29,650 nt of DNA, taken from the NCBI GenBank assembly GCA_009904025.1, contig WYEE01000091.1, positions 1 through 29,650 of the forward strand, in the 5' to 3' direction. The position numbers were made by a program, and so were the translations under genes. A model generated the notes under the pieces. The model had not been told where the DNA came from and did no database searches. It worked only from the letters and a program-made list of their open reading frames with translations. Of this stretch, positions 6,346-13,818 are shown one piece after another (position 1 is the first letter of the stretch; every line of letters begins with the position of its first letter). This stretch comes from Thermogladius sp. GTDB taxonomy: Archaea > Thermoproteota > Thermoprotei_A > Sulfolobales > Desulfurococcaceae.

Positions 6346-8346
6346 ATGGGGTTGAGGGCGGTATCCTACACCCTTCCCCTCCTCTTAATAGCATTAGTCC
6401 TCGTAGCGTCTCTGAGTTGGCCTTTCTCCCAGCTAATGAACCCTCTCTTCAACGCGATAGGCTTCATCATAGATGGAGAGGCTCTTAGAGTGGGGGATTT
6501 AACAGGGGACTACCTCGTCGAGGTGAATGTGGTCGCCGACTCACCCCCATCATGTAGCCCGCTCGTCAAGACCGTCCAAGTTAAACCGGGTGAAACCGTC
6601 TACCTGTACTTCACTCTCTCCGAGCTAGCGGGGCTTAGGGATTGCTGGAGGTCTTTCAGGGAGGATTTCGCCAGAAGGATGAATGCCACCCTCGGCGCGT
6701 CTCCATCCATTACACCAGGCTTCTGGATTAGGGTTCTAATCCCGGACTTCAACGGAGGCTACTACGTGGCCACACATAGTTTAGGCGCCCTCGAGTACCT
6801 CGCGGGGTTTTATACTTTCGAGAAGCATAGCCCTCTTGAAGGGTACTACATTGCCAGCGAGATTGTTAAGAGAGAACCGGAGAAAATGTTTGAAGCACCC
6901 TCAATCCTGCTCATAGGTAAAGAAAACCTCGTTTACAGGCATGTTAATCTAACACCCGTATTCAACCAGTTAAGCGAGTTAATCGGGAAAACGAAACCTG
7001 GTGTAGGTAAGTTTAAAGCAGTATTTCAAGGCTACGACTCTTATCAGCCGGAGGAAATTGTTCCATGCCCTCTCGATAAGCCTTACCCGGGTGCGATCAC
7101 GCAACCATCTGTGTGCACAGTCTACTACAAGGACTTGTGGGCTACATTGAATACGCCTCCGGACGGCTGGGTTAGTAGAGTATTAGACTCTACCCTGAAG
7201 CCGTGGCCCGAGCAAGGTTTAAATCTGTGGAATATACTGGTCTCAACGTTCTCCCTTGAATACATTTTCCCGAAGGACGGGGGTTGGTCGCGGTCGCTAG
7301 TAGAATACTATTTGTCCCAGCTAACGTACAACACGATAGGCCTCAGCACGCTGACAGGTCTTGTGAAACTAAGTGATTTCGTGAGGTGGTGGCTTCGTCA
7401 AGCAGGCTACTGGAACAACACTCTGGGCCAGCCGGGCTCTTACAGTACTCTAACCAATATCCCGATCGGTTTGGTGGTGTCGAATCCATACAACCATAAT
7501 TTCATTTTAGACTTAGAGCTCAACTGGTATAATTTAACGACCGAATACCATGGTATAAGCTTCGTGGGGATGAAGGTCTCTGGCTCTAATTTAAGAATTT
7601 TCCAGAGCGGCTTCCGAAGAGTATCTGTCGCATCTGTCGACTTATTGAACGGGACTTATGGAACACTATTCTTAATGGTGCCAACGATATTCACTTATGG
7701 CGGCGACGGCCTCGCGTACACGTGGTATATCACTGAGAATCAAACTCACTATATTGCTATACCCTCGATCACCTTCATACCTGTCTTCTGGATAACAGGG
7801 CTTCAACTAGAGGAGACCTGGATATACCGGTATCCCGGGGCCAGAGATCCTCTCCCGCCGAATCTAAGCGACCTTACGTGGAATATGAGCGGGAGCGTTC
7901 TATTAGAGCGCACATTGGGTAGTGAATGGAGCGTTTTAGACCAAAACAATTACAACGATACGGATGAAGGAAACCCCGGTGTCGTTTTTAACATCATGTA
8001 CAAGGTTGTAGTTATGGTGCTCTCAAGCATATTCACCTCGGGGCTAGCTACTGTAAGTCTGTTGCTTCAGAGGGTAATCGGGCTTGTGCTCTTTATTGCC
8101 CGCTTCGTCAACATCGACTATTACTACCAGAGAGCGACATCTATAAATGTGATTTTAGGAGGCAGGTCACTAGAGAATACCTACATCCCCGTCCAGGTGG
8201 AGAAGGATACTGCGGTGTCAATGTTCTACAAGTACCCGCCTCTTAAACTCGTCTACTGGGTTACAATAGACCCCAGTGGAGCCCCGCCGCCGTCCCCACC
8301 CGGCTCTCCAGGCCCGTCACCAACTCAGTCTTCTCTCATAGGATGA
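6346..8346 (+). CDS. large secreted or membrane-anchored protein of unknown function
   Basis: A 666-residue protein I do not recognise. An N-terminal hydrophobic segment (about 6-24) acts as signal peptide or anchor. The long body that follows has aromatic, beta-rich character and nine N-x-S/T sequons (for example NAT, NNT, NGT, NQT, NMS, NDT), as expected for an N-glycosylated archaeal cell-surface protein. There are only four cysteines after the signal (CS, CW, CPL, VCT), which could form two disulfides. Around residues 546-587 lies a 40-residue hydrophobic stretch (IMYKVVVMVLSSIFTSG, then LLLQRVIGLVLFIARF), which may be a second membrane segment or a helical hairpin. It is followed by a short beta segment and a Pro/Ser-rich tail (APPPSPPGSPGPSPTQSS). 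The open frame extends upstream to 6175, but the first 57 codons overlap the Trm5-like gene and precede the TATA-like element. It stands alone transcriptionally. Confidence 0.8.
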   Translation: MGLRAVSYTLPLLLIALVLVASLSWPFSQLMNPLFNAIGFIIDGEALRVGDLTGDYLVEVNVVADSPPSCSPLVKTVQVKPGETVYLYFTLSELAGLRDCWRSFREDFARRMNATLGASPSITPGFWIRVLIPDFNGGYYVATHSLGALEYLAGFYTFEKHSPLEGYYIASEIVKREPEKMFEAPSILLIGKENLVYRHVNLTPVFNQLSELIGKTKPGVGKFKAVFQGYDSYQPEEIVPCPLDKPYPGAITQPSVCTVYYKDLWATLNTPPDGWVSRVLDSTLKPWPEQGLNLWNILVSTFSLEYIFPKDGGWSRSLVEYYLSQLTYNTIGLSTLTGLVKLSDFVRWWLRQAGYWNNTLGQPGSYSTLTNIPIGLVVSNPYNHNFILDLELNWYNLTTEYHGISFVGMKVSGSNLRIFQSGFRRVSVASVDLLNGTYGTLFLMVPTIFTYGGDGLAYTWYITENQTHYIAIPSITFIPVFWITGLQLEETWIYRYPGARDPLPPNLSDLTWNMSGSVLLERTLGSEWSVLDQNNYNDTDEGNPGVVFNIMYKVVVMVLSSIFTSGLATVSLLLQRVIGLVLFIARFVNIDYYYQRATSINVILGGRSLENTYIPVQVEKDTAVSMFYKYPPLKLVYWVTIDPSGAPPPSPPGSPGPSPTQSSLIG

Positions 8347-8351
8347 TTTTT
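8344..8351 (+). terminator. possible T-rich transcription terminator after the secreted-protein gene
   Basis: A T-rich run (GATTTTTC) begins at the stop codon; archaeal RNA polymerase commonly terminates at such oligo-T tracts. There is no need for a hairpin and none is seen. Confidence 0.3.
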
Positions 8352-8460
8352 CTAAACTCTCTTTCACCTCGTCCAGCAACTCTATCCCCTTGATTCACGC
8401 ATGCCGTAGTTTTCCAGGGTAGAATATTCCTTAATTGATTTAGCGGATTGAAGCCTGGGG

Positions 8461-8470
8461 GACGGCCGTC
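8461..8470. repeat. perfect 10-bp palindrome upstream of the nadK promoter
   Basis: GACGGCCGTC is its own reverse complement. It lies ten bases upstream of a TATA-like element and is flanked by GGGG on the left and TCC on the right, extending the dyad imperfectly. It could be a regulator binding site, although a G/C palindrome of this size may also occur by chance. Confidence 0.3.
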
Positions 8471-8480
8471 TCCGAGTGGA

Positions 8481-8546
8481 TATTAATATAATGGAGGTAG
8501 TCTGAATATTAACCGTAGAGCCAACGAGATGTTTTCCAGGCGGGGG
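8481..8546 (+). promoter_or_regulatory. promoter and ribosome-binding site of NAD kinase
   Basis: TATTAATATA at 8481-8490 is a good TATA-like element. A second, GAATATTAA, is at about 8514-8522. GGCGGGGG at about 8539-8546 lies five bases before the TTG at 8552 and supports that unusual start. Confidence 0.45.
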
Positions 8547-8551
8547 TTTAT

Positions 8552-9370
8552 TTGAGTGAGAGCGTTTTCAATAGTGTGCTGGTTATTTTCAAGCCTAGCC
8601 AGAAGTGTATTGAGACTGCGAGGAAGACCTCCGACTACCTTAGGCGTCTTGGCGTGGAGGTAGAAACAATTTGGGTCGACGACTTCATCAGGCTGGAGAG
8701 CAGGAGTTTCCCTTTGATCGTTTTAGTGGGCGGAGACGGGACTTTCCTAAGGTTCTCGCGCCTAACTAACGGGGAATCGCCTCTCATACTCCCAATACCG
8801 TGCGGCAGGAGGCTTGCCTTCTACGAGGAGATACCCCTCGGGGAGCTTGAGTCCTACATCGACAGGGTCTTCCACGGCGACTTCTACATCGAGCACCTCC
8901 CCAGGGTCAAGGCGAGAGTGGAGAAAATGGAGCTGAACGCTTTAAACGAGGTTCTAGTAGCCAACATCGACCAGGGTAGGGTGGGTAGCTTCAAGCTGAC
9001 TATACACACGCCTTCAACGGCAACCGAGGTGAGTGTAGACTGCGACGGGGTTATAGTAGGCCCCAGCCCGGGTTCCTCAGCTTATAATCTATCCGCGAGA
9101 GGCCCTTTAATCGAGTCCACGTACCCGAGCATCTTCATTAATTTCCTGAACCCTCTACAACTAAACTTGGCCCCAGTCATCCTACCCTTCCTAAGCAGGG
9201 TTAGAGTTGAGGCGGCAACTATTTCATCGCTCTACATAGATGGTGATAGGATAACCACAATCCACGACGTGCCTGTTGAAGTGTCGGCTTCATGGGAGTG
9301 GTTGAGGGTCATAAGATTCAATACACCCAGACGAGGGTTGTTTAATGTCCTCGCAAAGAGGGTTCTCTGA
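8552..9370 (+). CDS. nadK: NAD kinase (polyphosphate/ATP-NAD kinase family)
   Basis: A 272-residue enzyme that phosphorylates NAD to NADP. The family GGDG loop is present as LVGGDGTFLRFSR (about 61-73). ALNEVLVAN (about 130) supplies the N-E pair, and DGVIVGPSPGSSAYNLSARGPL (about 168-189) is the conserved substrate loop, normally D-G-x-I-x-x-T-P-T-G-S-T-A-Y. It starts with TTG at 8552, backed by a strong G-rich ribosome-binding site. The 3' end overlaps the start of nob1 by 26 nt, so the two are translated from one transcript. Confidence 0.9.
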   Translation: MSESVFNSVLVIFKPSQKCIETARKTSDYLRRLGVEVETIWVDDFIRLESRSFPLIVLVGGDGTFLRFSRLTNGESPLILPIPCGRRLAFYEEIPLGELESYIDRVFHGDFYIEHLPRVKARVEKMELNALNEVLVANIDQGRVGSFKLTIHTPSTATEVSVDCDGVIVGPSPGSSAYNLSARGPLIESTYPSIFINFLNPLQLNLAPVILPFLSRVRVEAATISSLYIDGDRITTIHDVPVEVSASWEWLRVIRFNTPRRGLFNVLAKRVL

Positions 9371-9875
9371 GAGCAGGCTAGCAGTAATCGGGGATACCGG
9401 GGCCTTACTAGCCAGGGTATATTACATGCTACCCTCCTACAAGTTCGAGTTCTACACGACCAGTGCGTGCTTCAAGGAGGTTAAAGACGCCGAGAACCGG
9501 GAGACCCTTCTGAATGCTCTCGAGCTAGGTTTAGTGAAGGTGGTTGACGCGGGGGATGAGTATATTTCCAGGGCGGTTGAGGAGGCTAAATCCATCGGTG
9601 AGCTGAGCAGGCTCTCCGAGGCGGATTTAAGCGTTATAGCCCTCGCGCTCGAGTTAGCTGGAAAACGCAACGTAGTCGTATTAACCGACGACTACAGCCT
9701 CCAGAACACTCTACACCACTTGGGGTTAAGCTTCAAGCCTGTGAGGACAGAGGGGATTAAACAGTCGTTCAGGTACAGGGAGTACTGCCCTGTCTGCGGG
9801 TATGTCCCCGGGAAACCTGGGGAGAAGACATGCCCTATATGCGGCTCGCCTATTAGGAGGATTAGGGTTTCCTGA
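9345..9875 (+). CDS. nob1: Nob1-like PIN-domain rRNA endonuclease with zinc ribbon
   Basis: A 176-residue protein with an N-terminal PIN domain and C-terminal zinc ribbon, the architecture of archaeal Nob1, which cleaves the 3' end of 16S rRNA precursors. Acidic PIN residues are D17 in VIGDTGALL, the E in FKEVKD (about 45), D94 in SEADLSVIALALEL and D115/D116 in VVLTDDYSLQN. Zinc ligands are C148-P-V-C151 and C163-P-I-C166. The length is normal for the family. It overlaps the end of nadK by 26 nt, and at its 3' end overlaps the convergent NSUN-type gene by 14 nt. Confidence 0.93.
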   Translation: MSSQRGFSESRLAVIGDTGALLARVYYMLPSYKFEFYTTSACFKEVKDAENRETLLNALELGLVKVVDAGDEYISRAVEEAKSIGELSRLSEADLSVIALALELAGKRNVVVLTDDYSLQNTLHHLGLSFKPVRTEGIKQSFRYREYCPVCGYVPGKPGEKTCPICGSPIRRIRVS

Positions 9876-11019
9876 GCAAGCTAATGTAGAAACCAGGCAT
9901 GTCGTCTTTAAGGGGGTGGAACCTGTATGCTACTGTCTCGTTGAAGTAAACTCTCTCGGCCCTGGGCACAAAACCCGCCTCCTCAGCCTTCAACCCCAGG
10001 GATCTAACAGCGTATAAAGTGTTCTCCTCGTTTTCAACTCTAGTCAGCGTGCATGTAGAGTATATTAAAAGCCCCTTGTCTCTGAGAAGCATCCTAGCCA
10101 CCTTGATAAACTGCCTCTGGTAGTCAGCGAGGTTAACCGCGTCTCTGAAAGTCTTCTTAAAAGACAACCTGGGTCTAACCCCGAGATTCGAGCAGGGCGG
10201 GTCGATTAAAACTTTGTCGACTCTTCCTTCAAGCCTCATAAACAAGTCGAGATATCGTGAATCAAATGGTATGGTTAAAACATTGGTTTTCAAACCCATT
10301 CTACCCAGGTTCTCCTCGAGTTTTTCAACCTTCCCAACACTCCTGTCAACAGCTACAACGAGGGCCCTACCCTTCGATAACTGGACTATGTGGCTTGTCT
10401 TACCCCCGGGGCTGGCGTTCATGTCTAAGACTAGTTCAGCCCTCGGGTTGACTAGCCTGCCAACAACCATTGAGGGGAAGCTCTGCGGGTATATTAGGCC
10501 CATCCTGTATTCGGGTAGCTCTGCTATCGGGGGTGCTCTGTAGGGGGATCTAATGTTAACGGCGACGAGGCCCTTCTTCATACCCCTTAGCTCGCTAGAT
10601 GACACGTAGGCTTCCAGCACAGCAATGGGCCTGCCTTCCCTGGTGACAGCCGTTAAAATCTCGCCTTTACCAAACTCGTCGTATCCGACTATCCCGGGCC
10701 TATATAGGTTGGCGCCTAGGAGGAGGGACTCTGCGGCAAAATCGTCGACGACAACATGTCTTCCAACATCCTCCACTTTGTAAGGGCCCTGGAGTTCAAT
10801 GTAGACTGCCTCCTCGAAAAACTCGTCTCGCCTAGCTTCAACCCCTTTCTTTCTAAGGGATTCAATTACATCCTCTGTAGTCGTTCTAGTAGTGTTGACC
10901 CTCAAGTAGAGCCTTCTAGGAGGCTCCCTCAGCTTCTCGACTAAGGCGTCAGTAAGGCTCCCGTAAACCCTCTTCAACTCCAGGTAAAGTCTCTTGTCCA
11001 CGCCGGAGACGCCTCTCAA
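9862..11019 (-). CDS. NSUN-type RNA m5C methyltransferase with PUA domain
   Basis: A 385-residue NOL1/NOP2/Sun family enzyme that makes 5-methylcytosine in tRNA or rRNA. After an N-terminal RNA-binding region, a PUA-like domain occupies about 86-165 (AESLLLGANLYRPGIVGYDE, then GKGEILTAVTREGRPIAVLEAY). The catalytic domain follows: NASPGGKTSH (SAM site, about 201-210; D-M-N-A-S where D-M-C/S-A-A-P is commoner), VDKVLIDPPCSNLG with C276, and IYSTCTLTRVENEE with C323, the two catalytic cysteines. A PUA inside the protein resembles NSUN6-type archaeal enzymes known for tRNA C72, which is an inference here. The TTG at 11019 is the longest start; GTG at 11001 is an alternative. Confidence 0.88.
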   Translation of the reverse strand: MRGVSGVDKRLYLELKRVYGSLTDALVEKLREPPRRLYLRVNTTRTTTEDVIESLRKKGVEARRDEFFEEAVYIELQGPYKVEDVGRHVVVDDFAAESLLLGANLYRPGIVGYDEFGKGEILTAVTREGRPIAVLEAYVSSSELRGMKKGLVAVNIRSPYRAPPIAELPEYRMGLIYPQSFPSMVVGRLVNPRAELVLDMNASPGGKTSHIVQLSKGRALVVAVDRSVGKVEKLEENLGRMGLKTNVLTIPFDSRYLDLFMRLEGRVDKVLIDPPCSNLGVRPRLSFKKTFRDAVNLADYQRQFIKVARMLLRDKGLLIYSTCTLTRVENEENTLYAVRSLGLKAEEAGFVPRAERVYFNETVAYRFHPLKDDMPGFYISLLRKP

Positions 11020-11083
11020 CCCGCCTAAACCCTGTCAAGTTCATTTTTATTATCCAATTTACCAAATCTATATCATCAGGGTG
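11020..11083. promoter_or_regulatory. divergent promoter region between the NSUN-type gene and the 106-residue gene
   Basis: A T/A-rich tract (TTTTTATTATCC, about 11044-11055) can serve as TATA element in both directions. On the minus strand it reads GGATAATAAAAA, about 26 nt before the NSUN start. On the plus strand it gives a short leader before the ATG at 11084. Confidence 0.35.
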
Positions 11084-11404
11084 ATGGCTTTGAGCACTAC
11101 TAGAATCACAGATGAGGATCTGAAGAAGGCTCTCCTGGAGAAGGAGAAGAAGCCTAGCGACGAGAAGCAGAGGTGGGTTCAGAAAATGATTAAGAAGGCG
11201 AAGCAATACCATAAGATATGCCCCTATTACGATAAGAGGACCAAAATGTGTTTCCTGACCCTGGGCACAAAGTGTGACAGAGAAGGGAAATTTGATGTCT
11301 GCCCAATATTCAAATCCTTCCTAGAGAAGAAATACGACGAATACAAGGCTAAAAACCAGCCTCTCCCACTAGACTTCACCGACGTTGTCGCTTCACCATT
11401 CTAA
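11084..11404 (+). CDS. small four-cysteine protein, unknown
   Basis: A 106-residue highly charged protein that I do not recognise by name. Residues 1-45 are a Lys/Glu-rich helix-forming region. Four cysteines follow (C46, C56, C64, C73; HKICPYY, TKMCF, GTKCD, DVCPIF), spaced as could bind one zinc or an iron-sulfur cluster. The end contains PLPLDFTDVV. The frame is open upstream to 10994, but that part overlaps the NSUN gene and lies before the promoter, so the ATG at 11084 is used. A DUF2283-like gene starts 6 nt after its stop, so the two form a pair. Confidence 0.72.
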   Translation: MALSTTRITDEDLKKALLEKEKKPSDEKQRWVQKMIKKAKQYHKICPYYDKRTKMCFLTLGTKCDREGKFDVCPIFKSFLEKKYDEYKAKNQPLPLDFTDVVASPF

Positions 11405-11410
11405 GAGCTG

Positions 11411-11641
11411 GTGGGCGAGTTGAGCGGGAGAGAGTTTTTGGTTAGAGATCTCGACAAGATGTGGTTTGAGTATGATAAGCAGAACGATATCCTGTACATC
11501 AACTTCGGGGAGTCAGCTGAGGAGGCTGACGAGGAGTTTCTAAGTGAGAACGGTGAGATAGCTTTCAGAATCAAGGATGGGCGTATCGTCTCGATCATGA
11601 TTATAGGCTTCAGCTCTAAAGCAGGTATAACCGTAATCTAG
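11411..11641 (+). CDS. DUF2283-like small protein
   Basis: A 76-residue protein with the DUF2283 signature WFEYDKQNDILYINF near residues 18-32 followed by an acidic patch (GESAEEADEEF) and IKDGRIVSIMI. Members are small beta-rich proteins of unknown function, often near toxin-antitoxin or regulatory genes, though nothing toxin-like is next to it here. The start is GTG at 11411; TTG at 11420 is possible. It is co-directional with the four-cysteine gene (6-nt gap). Confidence in the family is good, none for function. Confidence 0.75.
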   Translation: MGELSGREFLVRDLDKMWFEYDKQNDILYINFGESAEEADEEFLSENGEIAFRIKDGRIVSIMIIGFSSKAGITVI

Positions 11642-11701
11642 CCTTTAACAATGTGTTGTCGGAACCGGTTAAAAGCTGAAGAGACTTCTATCAACCCTGT
11701 T

Positions 11702-12196
11702 TCACTCGGAATCTACAGTGCCTGTCGCTTCGGGCGGTTTCAGTTTTTCATCCAATATCACTTTCATCAACGCGAGCTTCTTCATCACAAGGTTCATGTA
11801 ATCGATTATTATATTCCTATTGAAACCCATCTTCTCAGCTCTATTCAAAACAATGTTCTCGACAACACTGTACTTACCGTATTTCTCGTTGAGGTCTTTC
11901 CATGGTATACCGGTCATAGCTTTAATTACATCGTTGTCTAATGGTAGGTAGCCTTTGAGCATCATGAAGGCTATGATAGGGTAGCCTATGTAACCCCTGA
12001 GGATAGTCCCGTTATCGTTGCTGAACACCCTGAAAGTGTTATCGCCCTCCTTGACTACTACAACAGTGTACTCCTTCTCCCCTCTACTCGAAGTAATTTT
12101 CGCCGTGTTATCATTCAATATTTGTATTCTCGAATCCCCGATACTACCGGCGGCTTCAAGTATCTTAATTCGAGGGGGCTTCGACAATGTTTTCAA
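11702..12196 (-). CDS. conserved-looking hypothetical protein, 164 residues
   Basis: I do not recognise a named family. The first 75 residues read as beta strands (SRIQILNDNTAKITSS, EKEYTVVVVKEGDNTFRVFS). They are followed by YIGYPIIAFMMLKGYLPLD and a helical C-terminal half (WKDLNEKYGKYSVVENIVL, then IIIDYMNLVMKKLALMKVILDEK). There is no signal peptide, no cysteine and no catalytic motif. The start is TTG at 12196, with AGGTGA overlapping the end of the upstream 71-residue gene as ribosome-binding site. The 15-nt gap makes the two a translationally coupled pair, last in the tldD-pmbA run. Confidence 0.7.
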   Translation of the reverse strand: MKTLSKPPRIKILEAAGSIGDSRIQILNDNTAKITSSRGEKEYTVVVVKEGDNTFRVFSNDNGTILRGYIGYPIIAFMMLKGYLPLDNDVIKAMTGIPWKDLNEKYGKYSVVENIVLNRAEKMGFNRNIIIDYMNLVMKKLALMKVILDEKLKPPEATGTVDSE

Positions 12197-12211
12197 CGTT
12201 TGTGAGTCACC

Positions 12212-12427
12212 TCAATCCATTTTGAGAACAAGGGGGGAATCCGATACTTTAGTAGCCTCCCCCTCAATTCTCTGCCCGATCCCGAGCCTCATTAACTCGT
12301 TATATTTTTCCTCTGAGACCAGCAAAATAAACTCGGCGGGCTCTCCATCGACACTGCCATATACGTGTATTCTTCTTGTGTCCGGCGCGTCGAAGGAGAC
12401 TATCACACCCTCAAACCTGGCTTTCAT
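12212..12427 (-). CDS. small beta-rich (OB-fold-like) hypothetical protein
   Basis: A 71-residue protein starting at ATG 12427. Alternating strands (MKARFEGVIVSFDAP, RRIHVYGSVDGEPAEFILLV, a helix EEKYNELMRLG, then QRIEGEATKVSDSPLVLKMD) suggest a compact OB-like or small barrel. The GIGQRIEGEA segment is reminiscent of nucleic-acid-binding OB proteins, but this is only an impression. It follows pmbA after 51 nt that include a T-rich stretch, so it may have its own promoter. It is coupled to the following 164-residue gene. Confidence 0.68.
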   Translation of the reverse strand: MKARFEGVIVSFDAPDTRRIHVYGSVDGEPAEFILLVSEEKYNELMRLGIGQRIEGEATKVSDSPLVLKMD

Positions 12428-12462
12428 CTACCCTTACCTAGAAATAAGCTTGTCACTGGAGT

Positions 12463-12468
12463 AAAAAA
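12463..12468 (-). terminator. possible T-rich terminator after pmbA
   Basis: On the minus strand this reads TTTTTT, about ten bases after the pmbA stop codon, in the 51-nt gap before the 71-residue gene. It suggests that transcription of tldD-pmbA may end here at least partly. Confidence 0.3.
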
Positions 12469-12478
12469 TACTTTATGT

Positions 12479-13813
12479 TTAAGCAAAGTGTTTTGTTATA
12501 TTAACGTTCCTGACTAAAGCATATGGGGAGCGCGTGGGCACTCTAACCTCCCACCACATCACATCGTAGGTTTCTCTAGACAACCCCTCTATGTTATTCA
12601 GTAGTCTTGGTAGTTTATCCGCGATCCTTATTCTCTCAACAGGCTTCACTATTCTCCCAGACTCTATGAGAAATATCGCGTCTCTACCGATCGTCGAGAA
12701 AACCCCTTCGGCATAGTTCTGTAGCCTGGTATACCAGTTGTTTGTTACAAGCAACCCCCTCTTGACCTCCGAGATCAACTCTTCGAGTTTAAACCCGCCG
12801 CCCCCTATAACCAGGTTCCACGGCCTTGGATGCACCCACCCCGCGTTGCCTGTCGACTCGGTGTTGAATTTCAACGCGGTCTTCGTGTTATGGAGGATGT
12901 TTTTGAGCAGGCCTTTCTCCACAATAGGCTTGTCGAATGTCGCAACCGCCTCGTCGTCGAAGACTGTTGAGAAGGGTAGCTTATCGTCTCTTGGAGCATC
13001 GTATATGCTTAAGAGGGGTGACGCCACTTGGTCGCCTATCTTTTTGTCAATGAATATAGACATGCCTGTTAGAACTGAAAGCCCTGTTGACATCCATGCC
13101 ATCACATTCATCAGTTGCGAGAAGACTAGTGGGGATAGGATAACATCGTAGACGCCGGGCTCGACGCTGCTCCTACCTCTGCTTTCGTAGGCGAGCTCCG
13201 AGGCCTTTAAGGCAACCTCCTCTATCCTACTCCTGTCGAGCACCCTGGACGCAAAGCCCCATTGCCCGCTCCCGTCTTCCTTAAAACTCCTCATGTATGT
13301 TTCTACACCCGTAGACTCCTCCACGATTTGCGCCCCGGTAGATGTCGTCAGGTGCCTTCTCCTATTCCACAAGTCTATTTTACCCGCTGTGAAATCAATG
13401 CTATGCTCTCTACTCGATGCTTCGAGAAGTAGCTCTACGAGCCCCGAGGGATCCTTCATCGCCTCAACTATCTTATCGTCGACTCTCGAGTAGAAGCCGC
13501 TTCTAACGCCCGGCTGAGGTAGCGGGGCGTACAACTCGCTCTCCGAGACCCTGTCTACGAGGAGGCTAATCTCCCCCAACAATTTGTCGGCGTCCCCGAT
13601 CTTGTCGAGCTGGAATATCCCTGTGAAAACTTTCCTACCCTTGCTCAAGTAGATGTTTGCAACAGCAGTCTTCCACTCCTGGGCCACGCTTGGCTGCGTG
13701 TTCGCGAATTTAACCATCACCCTGTCAACAACGTCTATTGCTATAGCTACGTCGCTGAACCCCTTCTCCAAAGCCTTCTCCACAAATTTGCCTGCGAGCT
13801 CGGAGACGCTCAT
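12479..13813 (-). CDS. pmbA: TldE/PmbA-type subunit of the TldD-TldE metalloprotease
   Basis: A 444-residue protein of the TldD/PmbA fold that lacks the HExxxH zinc site, as expected for the TldE/PmbA partner. Recognisable segments are DVVDRVMVKFAN near the start, ILHNTKTALKFNTESTGNAG and PWNLVIGGGGFKLEELISEV in the middle, and VTNNWYTRLQNYAEGVFSTIGRD, a strongly conserved PmbA region. The pair forms a heterodimer that degrades unfolded or small peptides and, in bacteria, matures certain peptides. The ATG at 13813 lies 5 nt after the tldD stop, so they are translationally coupled. The complex is cytosolic. Confidence 0.92.
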   Translation of the reverse strand: MSVSELAGKFVEKALEKGFSDVAIAIDVVDRVMVKFANTQPSVAQEWKTAVANIYLSKGRKVFTGIFQLDKIGDADKLLGEISLLVDRVSESELYAPLPQPGVRSGFYSRVDDKIVEAMKDPSGLVELLLEASSREHSIDFTAGKIDLWNRRRHLTTSTGAQIVEESTGVETYMRSFKEDGSGQWGFASRVLDRSRIEEVALKASELAYESRGRSSVEPGVYDVILSPLVFSQLMNVMAWMSTGLSVLTGMSIFIDKKIGDQVASPLLSIYDAPRDDKLPFSTVFDDEAVATFDKPIVEKGLLKNILHNTKTALKFNTESTGNAGWVHPRPWNLVIGGGGFKLEELISEVKRGLLVTNNWYTRLQNYAEGVFSTIGRDAIFLIESGRIVKPVERIRIADKLPRLLNNIEGLSRETYDVMWWEVRVPTRSPYALVRNVNITKHFA

Positions 13814-13818
13814 TTAAA

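Noticed and set aside
10994..11083. Extension of the four-cysteine protein up to 10994
   Set aside because: It overlaps the start of the divergent NSUN-type gene and lies upstream of the promoter; the ATG at 11084 is better.
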